From: Antitrichia curtipendula
Lineage: Eukaryota; Streptophyta; Bryopsida; Hypnales; Leucodontaceae
Direction of reading: 5' to 3'
DNA: 64,000 nucleotides
Assembly: GCA_951230915.1 (NCBI GenBank)
Contig: OX579638.1
Coordinates: forward strand, 29,220,696 to 29,284,695
This document shows positions 47,498 through 58,884 of this stretch, one piece after another (the first letter of the stretch is position 1; each line of letters starts with the position of its first letter). Below the pieces are notes generated by a model that saw nothing but the letters and a program-made list of their open reading frames with translations, made no database searches and was not told where the DNA came from. The translations under genes and the position numbers were made by a program.

Positions 47498-48136
47498 TTA
47501 ATCCTTGAATGCTTGAGGCACCAAATTTTGATGTCAACGATACTTTGAAGTTAAATAAAATCTAACCAAATTGCTGTTTTTAGTAATTTAAGTTTTTGGA
47601 AAATTATTTTTGCAGTCTAATTTTAGTATTAAAAATCCAATTTTGAAAATGAATGATTACAATTTTTTATTCAAGATTTTGTGCAATGGTGGTTACTGCA
47701 ATCTTGACTTTTTGTAGTATTGAAGGCTCTTGAAAATGAGCCTCAATTATACTAGATGTTGGAAAAAAAATCACATTAAAAATTTTACTTAAAAAAATTG
47801 TAGAGTAGATTTTGAGAAGCCATAAATTGATTGGGGTTATGCATGTTAGGCCCTTTATCCTCGTATTTTTTTGGTGACCAACTTTTTAGATTTGACATGT
47901 GAAAAGAAGATTGAAAGACTTTAAATCATTTTTGTAGTTTTAACACCTTCATGATCAAACATTATAATCTTTCAATTCAGAACTAATATTGTTGTATTTA
48001 TTTTCCTAAATGATCTCTAATATGTCTAGTTTGAATTTGTATGGTTATAATTCAAAAAAGTTGATACAACTTATCAAAATGTTGTCTTTCTATTCAATGT
48101 AGAGCAAATTCCTAGAAGCTCAAAAGAGTTAACACA
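47498..48136 (-). mobile_element. TTAA element, family 3 (copy E3, truncated)
   Basis: TTAA-TCCTTGAATGCTTGAGG at the left is a decayed copy of the E1 right terminus read in reverse. The interior follows E1 in reverse (gttgaccaacttttta-like, ctttatcctcgtattttttt, tagagcaaattcctagaagc). The far end breaks off at ctcaaaagagttaac. It lacks the nested insertion present in E1 and so shows the pre-insertion state. Confidence 0.75.
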
Positions 48137-50403
48137 AAAGTAATACAATTTTTCACAATTTTGGATCTACATGACTACATTTGAACTAGTGATATTAATT
48201 GTGAAGATGTACAAAATCTAAGCAATAGAACCTAATGTTGATTTATGGTTTTCCTATCATTAGGACTTTGAAAATTCAAAATTTATTCAAACAATGTCCA
48301 CATAATGCATGCTGAATTGTGCTATGATTTCTTTCATTTGCCAAAACGGTGCTAAAAAGAATTAATCTTGTCATGCACATATGGAGAGTTCACTTAGAGT
48401 GTCCATTAGAAACCACGTGCAAACAAAACTGTGGACCACCTATATACTTTTTGAATTTTAAATATAATTTTTTTTAAATGAATAGATTTTTCTACTTTGA
48501 AAGCTTAAGTTTTGAATTATTGATATTTTTATTTGTTAATAATAATTAGTTATAAAATTTTGAAGTAAAATGATACACTATAGGAAGTGAATAATAACTT
48601 TCACACCCCTATATTATATAAGAAAAAAATGAACAAAAAATGAACAAAAAATTCCTAAAAATAACTCTCTATTGAAAGCTCATTTTGAGTTGAATATTGA
48701 TTTAATGGTCATATAAATGTGTTCTCTATAATTATTCAAGTTGAAAAACATGCCATTTTAGTTCATTTTCAACCTCTCTAGAAACCATTTCATATTTTGT
48801 TTGAGTTGGAAAATTTGGCAATAGAAACCTATAGTCATCATTAAAAAGCGCTCAAAATTTTAGGTTGAAATTATAGTTTATTAAAAACCACTTGTTTGCA
48901 TGTGGTTTGTTGTAGTAGAACTAAGTGCGCCTTCCCCCTCCCCCCAAGTATGCACAAGACCCATAGGGCAAGGTAGGCACATTGATATCAAATAAGTAAA
49001 TAAATTTCCCAAAGTAGCTTTGGCACTTCAAAATTTAATTAAAAAAATTTGACATTATATTGAAAAAAAATTCAAAATGTTTATAAACTAGCTTTGAAAG
49101 TCAATTAATATGATAAGTGCAAAGTTATAAAAGACAAGCTCTCCACAGTAGTGAAATCTCATGTAATGTCTCATCTTCAAATTATCCCATATCTTTTGAG
49201 GGTTCATAACGAATAATGGATTTTATTACAAAAACAACCTCTCCACCCATCATTTTGCAAAATGTCAATGAAGAAATTCCTTCTTTTTGCCATCAAAAAA
49301 ATTCTTGATGGTAGATGGTCTCTAGACTTTGCTTTTGACTTTTTGATTGACATTAGACATTTTACTGTTTTACAACAACTTGGTCAATTCTTCTTGTTGA
49401 ATTTGTCAATTTTTTTTTAATCTTATTATTTTCTCAGCATTCTTAAAAATATTTATTGTCCACCGATCATGCCCTATAGGTACAATAATAGTAACTAAGG
49501 TAAGTTATAATTTGTGATGATTGCAAATGTTTTTTTTGTTAAGAGTCATCACATTGAATTTACTATGTCTTGTTGATAAACCGTAGTCCCTTGTGCTTAG
49601 GAATTGCCTTTCTTTTTATTCTATGCCATTTTTTTTGTCTACTTTAGTGGTTATGCAAATGGCACATATAGAAATTGAATTTTCCTCATAATGATGTTGT
49701 TTCTAATGTATTCCAACCTTCCAAGCATGTTTCTTGAAATTGAGAGGTTATTTTGTAGTTACACTAATAATTTCAGAGAATAAAGAATTGAAGTTGAAGA
49801 AGATGACTGTGAGTTGACTACCTATATGAGTTTGTTGCAATAAATACTCAATAATATAGTAGATGGTCTTAATAGTACAATGTTTCAACTATGTATGTAA
49901 TTTAATTGGCAATATTAGCTCAACTACAATGTTCATTTGTTTAATTTTATAAAAATTCAAAAGTTCAAAATTTTAGAAGATTTCAATGGATTTGTATAGA
50001 TTTCTAAAATTCATAGATTTTAGAAGACCAATTTTTTTGAAGATAATAAATATTATAGACTTCAATAGCCTACAAAATCATTGAATGACAAAGTATCAAA
50101 TGTTTTTTTTGGATTGTTGACTCACTCTATTTATTTTCCCAACATACCTTTCTCTTGATAATGAATATGGGATTATTGCCTCCATGGGTCTTAAGTTATA
50201 TGGGTTGCAATCACACAATTCAAAACATTGCTTGAAAATATTGTGGATTATTTAAAGAAATCAATGGTTTGGATCTACCGTAGTACATTGTCACAAGTAC
50301 AAAATACTATTAGTTATTGTTGTAAGAGTTATCTTTTATTTATTGTTGGGATCATTAAGAAGTGGGAACCATTGTTAGAGCAAAGCTTACAAAAGAATGA
50401 GCA
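48137..50403. other. A+T-rich intergenic DNA containing repeat M copy 2
   Basis: Repeat M recurs at about 49165-49320 (catcttcaaattatcccata, aataatggattttatta, acctctccaccc). Elsewhere no gene or paired end is visible. A gaacaaaaaat tandem pair lies near 48630. Confidence 0.5.
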
Positions 50404-51640
50404 TTAACCCCTAAAGTTCCAAAGTCCCTATAGGGGACTATTAAGATTTTGGATAGGCTCGTGTGATTACAAATTTTGATATGATTTTTTGAAATTCTTT
50501 TTGAAGATAGGAATATGAATTAGTTTTATGGGAATATATATATTTTTTTTTTCAATCGAAGCCCGAGAGCAAAAGTTATGCCACTCTAAGTCCAAAAAGC
50601 AACTTGAGGGTCAACCCCAAAAATTTCACAAAAAACTGAATTTTTTTTATTTTAATTTTTTTCTCAAAGATTATATTTTTGTCTACATCTTGAGCTCTGA
50701 TTCATTTTATTTTTATTAGTGATAAAAAAAATTATGGGCAATCTTGTTTTTCAAGCAATCTAAGCATTTTTTTGAGAAATAATTTATAGATTTCATTTTT
50801 GAATGTAATTATTACAATTTTTCAAAAACCAAATTGTTAGACATGGTTAAATTTTATTGCTAAAAGAATTTTGTCGTTGGAATTATTGTGTTTCAATTCC
50901 ATTTTAGAGCTATTAATGGTTTAGTTATCTCTTCAGTCTTGAACCTACTTCTGCCTAACAATTTTTTAATGAGTGAAAATTATGTGTTTTTTTCTTGAAT
51001 TTTTTTCCATGGATTTTAAACTCAATTCTTCAATATAAAAAATTAGAAAATCAAAATTAGTAATGCAAAGAATTTATGTCAAGAAGATTTAAAGTCAAAG
51101 AATCTAGTCAAGCAAGGTGTAAAAATTTTCTTTTCTTCACTTTTAATGCAACATTAGATGTTATTTGATTTGAGGGCATTAGAGGGACATTTTAGGCCCA
51201 TTCCCCAATCTGTTCCCAATGCAATGAAGGACGGTCGGATTGCCGTCAAAATCCTAATTACAACACCACTACCCCCCAAAAAATCCAACTAAAAAAAAAT
51301 CCAGCTTGCTTTTGAAATTCAAAAATAAAGCTTAAAAAAAATCAATACTTCGGCCACGTCGCACTACTGCGTTGTGCTATTATGGCACAACGCAACATGT
51401 TTCCTTGCAATTGGGAACTCGCAACCCTTTGCGTGAGCAAAATTCCTTCTAATGATATCTTGCAATTTACGTAGTCAAAGTTTGTGAAGTTTCTTCTATG
51501 CATTCTTATACTAGTCTAGTGCAAGATTCTATGGTTAGATATGCAAAAAAACAATTAATTTTTTTTTTGCTCTTTGCAATAGAAATGACAGTTTTGAGTG
51601 ATTTTTGATGAAAAAAAGGTCTTGGAACTCTAGGGATTAA
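50404..51640 (+). mobile_element. TTAA-flanked element, family 2 (copy H2)
   Basis: TTAA flanks are at 50404-50407 and 51637-51640. The ends are CCCCTAAAGTTCCAAAGTCC and, in reverse complement, TCCCTAGAGTTCCAAGACC. The subterminal palindrome gtccctataggggac is at 50424-50438. Relative to H3/H4 it carries about 0.3 kb of extra GC-richer DNA around 51.15-51.45 kb with a perfect stem GCGTTGTGC / GCACAACGC (51369-51393). Confidence 0.85.
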
Positions 51641-53244
51641 TGCCTACCCCAATAGCTTACAGTGAAAGGACCCAGCGACAATTGTAGCTTGAGGAACTGG
51701 CAACCCCAAATGGGTGACGGTTGACAGTAACTTTCATTTGTGCTATATATTTTTTGAAGAATTAATATAAAAGAATATGCTGAGCAAGGGGGTAGTATAC
51801 TGCTGTAGCATAGTATTTTTTGAAATTTAAAAAAAAAAAAAATGCTGTGAAGGGGGGTGGGGCGGGGGTGTCGGTTAGGGGGTAGCACAATTACCCTTCT
51901 TTTTTCTTTTTTTCCTTACTCAGATGTGTGCTATTGTAGGATTGAGGGGCAAATTGTAGAAGGCTGACTCGGTGCGACTAATCAACCGGCCTGTCGGTGG
52001 CTCAACCTGCAAAGACAAGTCATCACTGGTTCACTCCGTGTCGACTCTGGAACGAAGACGAAGAAGAGGGTGTGCATTGACAATGGGAGCAAGTTTGAGT
52101 GGGGTTTTATTTATCAATAAATAACCAAGTCAACTCTACATGAATCATAAAGTTTTTTTTATAGTAAAATCTCTTATTTACCCTACGCCTGGGTCAGATT
52201 TGTTAAAAATTAATTCAAAATATAATTAAATATGGCATATAATAGAATTTTCAGAAATTATAACATGGCATAATTGAAATATTGAATACTGTAGAAAATG
52301 TTAATAAATATAATTTATATCCTAAATAAAAAAACAATGAAAAATGGAAAATGGAAAATAATATGCATACCAAGGTGATTGCTTTATAAATGTAAAAAAA
52401 TCTATGGAATACATAAGTTTATTAAGCTTAGTCCCTTCCCTCCCTTGAAGAAAGACTATATTCATTGAAAGGGATTGAAACTTGACAAATCCTTTTGCTA
52501 AGTTATTAGGCTGAGAGGACCTTATTGCTAAAGGTTACAAGAGATTTGGTAAAGCCTTGAGTATCATGATAAATCCCAAAAATAACCTTACTAAAAGGTC
52601 AAAAAATATTATAGATCTTGTGAAATGAAATCCCATAAATTCTAAATCAAGGTAATGAAAGGATATTCAACCCCCAGAAAAGATTTTGTATGGGGTCTAA
52701 TGAATCTAACCCCAACATAGGGGATTGCAAATATTTAGGTTTATAGCATTCAAAAATTTATTTTTGGGGTAGAATGGTGACGTAAAAGATGCTCCAATCA
52801 ACTGAACATCAATAATAGAAAATAATAGTTTTTTTGTGGTAGAAACAAACAAAATGTTGCTTCACAATAGGGGAGATCATTCTTGTCTTTTCCTAATCCT
52901 ATTTTAGCTCAATGGGACTCTTATATCATCTTTCTTTGATAAGATGAATAAGTTCAAAAAAAGTCAAAAGATTTGATGATGAACATATCATTACTTTTCC
53001 AAGTAGTAATCTTTTTTTTTTTTAATACTATGAGGGTGCTGAATACTTTACATTTTTTTAATCATTCAGAAAGTTCACAAGTACACATCTTGATGTGAAA
53101 TATACCTATATACAACAATAAACCATTTTAGTATGTTGATTATTCCCTTATAGTACATTATCACAAAATATCTTTTGTATACGGTAGCTTGCAAACCTCT
53201 ACTTGATCCCTTTTGTCACGGGAATCTTCTTAGGGGTCATTTCC
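51641..53244. other. Intergenic DNA, nothing recognised
   Basis: G-run sequence (ggggtggggcgggggt) occurs near 51855 and could form a G-quadruplex. The remainder is A+T-rich without a supported gene. Confidence 0.45.
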
Positions 53245-53465
53245 ATCATAACATTGTATAACCAAGCGATGGTCCTTCCTATACAAGCAAGGTATCATGC
53301 CTCTTTAGATGCCTTCCAGGAATTTACCAATTAATGCAAGGATTGGGGTTGGTTGAGGATTCATAAGAAGACAAATTTTTTCATTACGGGAGTTCCCTTT
53401 TCCAGGATGAAAAAAGGGCACCCCTGCCTCATTGGCGAACAATGTTAAGCATGTTCTACAGGACG
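53245..53465 (+). repeat. Segment duplicated from the HD-Zip upstream flank, copy 2
   Basis: It is collinear with 28472-28690 as described there. The matching order of anchors in both copies supports common descent. Neither HD-Zip coding sequence nor its TATA region is found next to this copy. Confidence 0.6.
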
Positions 53466-54756
53466 CGTGTTTCCATTTGCTGCCCTCAATTAAATATCAC
53501 CCAAAGTGACCAACTAGAAAATGGTCGGTTAAAGAGCTCTGATGCGTGTTACACCATTCTCAGGGTAATAAGCCTGCTCTCGATCTACCGTCGTCTCCTG
53601 TAGCTTCGTACCCCGAAAGTCTTCTTCCTCATATGATGTCGATGACCATGTCTTAAAGGTGCACTGCAGGCGCACAGCTCAGCTCAGGATCGCTCGGGAT
53701 CGCTCAGGATCAGATACATACTACTAGTCTAGCAAGACTACTGTAATGAATAGGAGAGCCGGTACGACGGTGTAGCTCGCGAATGAGGAAATCGAGAGCC
53801 AGGGAGCCATTCAAGCAGCCTCCGATCCCAACAGGGAGACCGTTCCGAGGGACAGGCAACTCGATCAATGCTGCAAGGAGTAACTACAGTAATAATTAGC
53901 TAGCTAGTACCCCAACACAACGCTCTAGCTAGCTCTTCTCTTAATTAATGGGAATAGAAGCCCAAGTTACAAGCTCCGAGGAAAAGACGACACCTACAAA
54001 ACGTCAACATTCTGGTGAAATTATTACGCCTCAACTTGTGTGCAAGGACGGAGCTTACTGAGCTGACTGACAGGTTCGCATTCCCCAAATGAAAATCAGC
54101 GAGTTGGGCGGTGGACTCGTTCAACACCTTCAACACCGGCAAGTCAAGTCGTCTAGACACGGCCTGCCCGACGGATCGACGGACCTCCGTTCCGATTTAA
54201 TCGGGTGGAGAACTGAAGTTTATGATTTTTTTTTAACTCGATGCTTGGCTGTCGACCTACTATTTCGCCAGGCAACACAACGTGTCGGTGGTTACTGATC
54301 TGCCGGCCTTGGCCGTCATGCAGACGGTATCTTCACATGCACATCGATACAGTAGAAATGTACGTCGGTGCGCAGAGCTTTTTCCTGCAGGAATACCGCT
54401 CGAGGCCGGGTACTTCCGTTCTCGCCAGCTCATACTGGTGAGATGTACGCGGCGGGCACATGTTCCCATCATGGGTCTGGAACCATGTACGGAGGGTGTA
54501 CATTTCTGAACACGAGCTGGACATGTTTGTCAACTCATGATTCGATTGCTCATGATTTGATAACTCATGATTCTATAACTCATGATTCACTCGGTGTGAG
54601 TCTCTTTTGCTTGCGTGTATCAATACAAGGGCCGGTTTCAGTGATCAAAAGGCAGATCATCCAAAATTTGAGCATGTTTTCAAAAAGCTAGTCTTTTTGA
54701 GAAAAAGGAGAAAAAAGTAGATGCTTGTTGCACTATCATCGAAGTGGAAACGTCAA
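53466..54756. other. GC-richer island of unknown nature
   Basis: It contrasts sharply with flanking DNA. Frames on both strands are short (at most about 107 codons) and no domain is visible. Local features are three 10-bp ctcaggatcg-type units at about 53687-53712 and tagctagctag palindromes near 53900-53935. Four copies of ctcatgatt lie exactly 15 bp apart (54534, 54549, 54564, 54579). It could be a non-coding transcription unit or promoter relic. Confidence 0.4.
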
Positions 54757-55400
54757 AAAAATAGGGTATGATTTAAAAAAATCTATCAATTCAATTTTGA
54801 CTTCACATAATTTTATATACTATTTTCATATAATTTCAATTATTGTTCTTGATTCTCTTCAAGGTACAAACATTAAAATATAGTACAGTCTACAAAATCT
54901 ATCAATTCAATTTTCACTTCTTAAAATTTTCTTATACTATAATCATTTATTGTTCTTGACTTTTTTCAAAGTGTAAAAATTAAGAAATAGGGTATAATTT
55001 AAATCAATCAATCAATTTTATTTTGGCTTCTTATAACTTTTGTATACTTTAATTAATTATTGTTTGACTCCTTTTAAGGTATAGACATTAAAAATAGGGT
55101 ACTGTTTTAGAAAATGTGTCAATATAGTTTTGTCTTTTTATAACTTTTGTGTACTATAATCAATTATCATTCTTGACTCTCTTCAAGGTGTACACATTAA
55201 TAATGGGTGAGGTTTTAGAAAATGTATCAATTTAGTTTTGTCTTCTTATAGCTTTTGCATACTATAATCATTTAACGCTTATGACTCTGTTTAAGGTGCA
55301 AATATTAAAAACAAGATACAATTTTAGAAAATATAACAATTCAATTTTGATTTTTTATGACTTTTGCATACTATAATAAACTATAATTGTTCTTGAATTT
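54757..55400 (+). repeat. Tandem array, about 110-bp unit, about six copies
   Basis: The marker caattcaattttgacttc (with variants) starts at 54787, 54903, 55013, 55120, 55228 and 55338, giving periods of 116, 110, 107, 108 and 110 bp. Each unit also carries actataatcatttattg, ttgactctcttcaaggt and attaaaaatagggta variants. Copies are diverged, so the array is not newly expanded. It is non-coding. Confidence 0.85.
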
Positions 55401-57070
55401 CTCCTGATTTTATTGCAATTTATATTTAGTGATTAAAATTTGAAAGCTTCTCAACATTCAATAATGCTTGTCAAATAATTTTTTTAATTTAAGGTAATCC
55501 TATCTTAGGTGTAGGTAAATCTTGTTGATGCTTATATAAATAGAAGAGAGATCTTGGGGCATCAATATAGAAAGTGGAAACTCCAGGACAGACACTAATT
55601 GGGGGACACCAAAAAGATCTCTTGTACAATAGTTGGTGTTCATTTAAGCATGAAGTTAGTACAATATTTCACTTGGTGTCCAAATAGACCTAAGTATTAC
55701 CATAGAAGGATGAAATGCTTGGTGTTTTTACATTCAAACATAAAAGAAAATCAAGTTTATGAACTCCAAAATAATGCCAAAGGCACATAAATTGTCTTCT
55801 ATCTATCAAATTTAGAATATATGTTCTTTCATGATTTGATTACTTGCTTGCCAAGTTTTGTAGCCTACAAGTTTGAAGAAATGGATTTTTAATAATTAAC
55901 TACTGAATATATTATTTTTTACCTTCACTCACTAATTTTAACTAAACTAACACAAAATGATAAAGAATTAAGAAGCTTAACATCAATAATTAAAATTTAT
56001 AATTTTTTTAAATATTATTGTCAATTTATTATTTTGATAAGCGTCTATGTTAAAAGAGTGCATAATGGAAGTTTTAATTTTAGAAGCATGAGGGTCTAAT
56101 TCTCCTCATCACTCACAATGTATCATCTTGAAAAAAATTACGAGTTGGTAAATTAGTAATAAATCCATTTCAATAAATATTTTGGTCATAAAACTTAGCC
56201 GACAAGTAATCAACTCATAAAAAAATCTATATTCTAAATTTGGTAGATATGAGATAATTTATATGCCTTTGACACTATTTCCAAGATTATAGACTTTATT
56301 TTTTTATGGAATATAAAACACCAACCATTTTGCTTCCTTATTGTACAATGGTTTATAACTGGTTTAGTCAAAGCAATAGAAATTAAACTGTCAACAACCA
56401 ATTCTTTGTAGTGTCGTTTTTTAAGTGGCAAAGATGGAAATTTAGCCTCCAAATGTCAAACTATATACCTAAGTGGCTTAATTTCCAAGGAATCTTTACA
56501 ATAACATTCTTCATACCCAACCACAATCCAACTTTTTGATATCATTCTATTTGTTTTGAAAAGATGCATCCAACAAGCTAAGTTTTGTATTTTGAATCAC
56601 AATTTGAAAATTTAGTTTTTTTTCATTAGAAAGTTTGTTAGAATTTTGTATAGTAGCTTGGAGGTTGTTTATTGCATAAGAGTGGTAATTAGTCAATGAT
56701 CAATAATTGGTACAACCTCCATGATGCTCAAATTGATCCAAGCTTTTTGGGGGCTTTCCTAGGACCTAAAATTTGTCTAAAAACTAGCATTGGACTCTTC
56801 AAAATTACCTTGTGAACATTCCTATATACTATATCTAATGGTCAAAGCCAACATTCCCTCATGAATAAGCAATTATAATTGAAAAACTTAGTGATTTGGC
56901 AAATGCAAAATAAAAGAATATTTGTTTCTTCTACACTTGATTTAAAAAAATAATTTCTCATAAATGTGGCATCTTTGTCAACTCTGAACACTTGGAACAT
57001 TAGTGTCAAAAGTCTTCATTGTAGAATCCATATGATTGTACAAAGTCTCAAATCTAGTAATGAAGATGGA
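55401..57070. other. A+T-rich intergenic DNA
   Basis: No gene or paired element end is recognised. Confidence 0.45.
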
Positions 57071-57954
57071 TTAATTCCTAAAGGCCCATTGTCCCCTCGA
57101 GGAACAAAATGGATTTTTAACAGGTTCCTATAACCTCAATTTTTAGTGAAACTTTATTGTAAGATAGAAAAACTTATTGGTTTTGTGGAAATATAATTTT
57201 TATTTCAATTTATGCACAGGAGCAAAAGTTATACCACAAAAGCCTAAATTTTCAATCGACACGCAAAATAAGAAATTCACAAAAAACTAAAATTAAGTTT
57301 TAATTTTTTTTCTTATAGTTTATATTTTTGACTACATATGAAGCTTTGATTTATTTCATGTGGATTCATAACTTGAAAGCTATGAACAATCTTAGGCAAC
57401 ACAAGCATCTTCTTGAAAAAATAACTTATAGGACTCATTTAGGGATGCAATTTTCACAATTTAAAAAAAATATTGTTTGACAAGGTTAAGTTTGCTTTCT
57501 AGAACAATCTCACCACTGAAATTATTGTGTTGAATTCCATTTTAGAGCTATTAACAATTTAGTCTTTCAATTTTGGACCTACTTCTACTTAACAATTTCT
57601 TGAAGAATGAAAATTAAGTGTGCGCTGTTTGTTTTTTTAAATTCCCAAACTTTCAACTCAATTCTTCAACACGATTTTTTCCAATTCAAAGTACATAGTG
57701 CAAATTTTTTATACAAATGGTACTCAAAGTCATTTGAAATTGTAGACCAAAGACCAAATTTTTTTTTCCAACTTTGAATGCTAATATCTCTCAATTTGTA
57801 TTGTCAAACTTCATGAAATTTTTACCACATGACCTTCAAGCAAGTAAATTACAGGATCTTACAGTTAGATTCTAAAAATAAAATTTAATTTCTTAGGTGA
57901 ACGCAGCAAAAATGGTTGCATGGAGTGGTTTTTGACATAAACTTTAGGGGTTAA
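57071..57954 (+). mobile_element. TTAA-flanked element, family 2 (copy H3)
   Basis: TTAA flanks are at 57071-57074 and 57951-57954. The left end TTCCTAAAGGCCCATTGTCC is followed by the subterminal palindrome ttgtcccctcgaggaacaa. The right end is ...tttttgacataaactttagg then GG. The interior is collinear with H4 and H2. It is non-coding. Confidence 0.8.
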
Positions 57955-58126
57955 AATGAGAGGACAAAGAAATTTTCATGAAAAGCACTAAAAAATTTCT
58001 TCCATATTTGTTTTCAAGATAGTGAAGAAATGAATGCAAATGGATGACACAACACATTAGATGAGATTTCAGGCTTAAACAAGACCAGAAGTTCCCGGAT
58101 AGTGGAGAACAATGGCCAGAAATCTC

Positions 58127-58361
58127 GGCCAGGGAGGATTGACCCCTGTATTGCCCCATGTTTTACCACTGCAGAAAACACTGAAATCTTTTATTTGCCG
58201 CATATAATAAAATTTCCAAGTTCTGAATTCATATTTGAAAACAAAGGCCCCAAATTAGCTAGGGGACATGATGAAATAAAAAATTTAAGTGGCATAAATT
58301 AGGGGGGAGTTTTCACATTTACCCTTTCATGGGGCAATACAGGGGTCAATCCTCCCTGGCC
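58127..58361. mobile_element. Mutator-like MITE with intact 9-bp target duplication
   Basis: The element starts GGCCAGGGAGGATTGACCCC and ends with the exact complement. The inverted repeats are perfect for 34 bp (58127-58160 against 58328-58361). AGAAATCTC directly flanks both sides (58118-58126 and 58362-58370), a 9-bp target duplication characteristic of the Mutator superfamily. The 235-bp length and lack of coding potential make it a MITE. Perfect ends and duplication indicate a recent insertion. Confidence 0.92.
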
Positions 58362-58370
58362 AGAAATCTC

Positions 58371-58884
58371 CCCCGAAAAAATCCAAAAGAAAATCACCCC
58401 CTCCCCCCCAAAAAAGAAAATCAGTAAACTACAATGCTTGAATTGCGTGAAACAATTTAATGATATGATAAATTAATTAATTTTTTTCCTAAAATTAAAC
58501 AACGTTTGTTTACAAATGACTGGGAACTTTGCCACATCAGAAATCAGATGTGGTCTATCAGGTTAGATTATTATTATTATTAATATTAATATTTTTTAAA
58601 TATTTTTTAAAAAATATTAAAAATAATAATAATATTCCAATTTGCAATGCTCTAGTTCACAACCTTGAAACGGTCTTCTTATGACCTCATTTTTCTTCTA
58701 ATGGAGGACCATCTTGAAATCCTTCCATAAAATGGTGAGCATTGACTAATATCCAAGGTACAAGATCTTGCATCTTCTTGGTGCAAGAATTCAAATTTCT
58801 ATTGTAGTAATATGTGTACACCTATAATTATTACTGATTATAACTAAACATAGTTATTATTGATAAAATTAAAACTATTAGATC
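58371..58884. other. A+T-rich intergenic DNA
   Basis: An attatt/aataat-rich perfect stem of about 25 bp lies at roughly 58568-58632. No gene is seen. Confidence 0.5.

Larger units (their letters stand above)
46569..47501. mobile_element. TTAA-flanked element, family 4 (copy F)
   Basis: TTAA (46569-46572) is followed by CCCTTTAACGACCAGGTCGA, and the right end is its inverted complement followed by TTAA (47498-47501). The inverted repeats of about 23 bp are essentially perfect, the best preserved of all TTAA elements here. It sits exactly between H6 and E3 and shares its flanking TTAA with both. A foldback element is nested inside. There is no transposase frame. Confidence 0.9.

Noticed and set aside
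54534..54592. Regularly spaced ctcatgatt copies considered as a CRISPR-like or protein-repeat feature
   Set aside because: The 15-bp period leaves no spacers of suitable length, the genome is eukaryotic, and the host frame has no recognisable protein.
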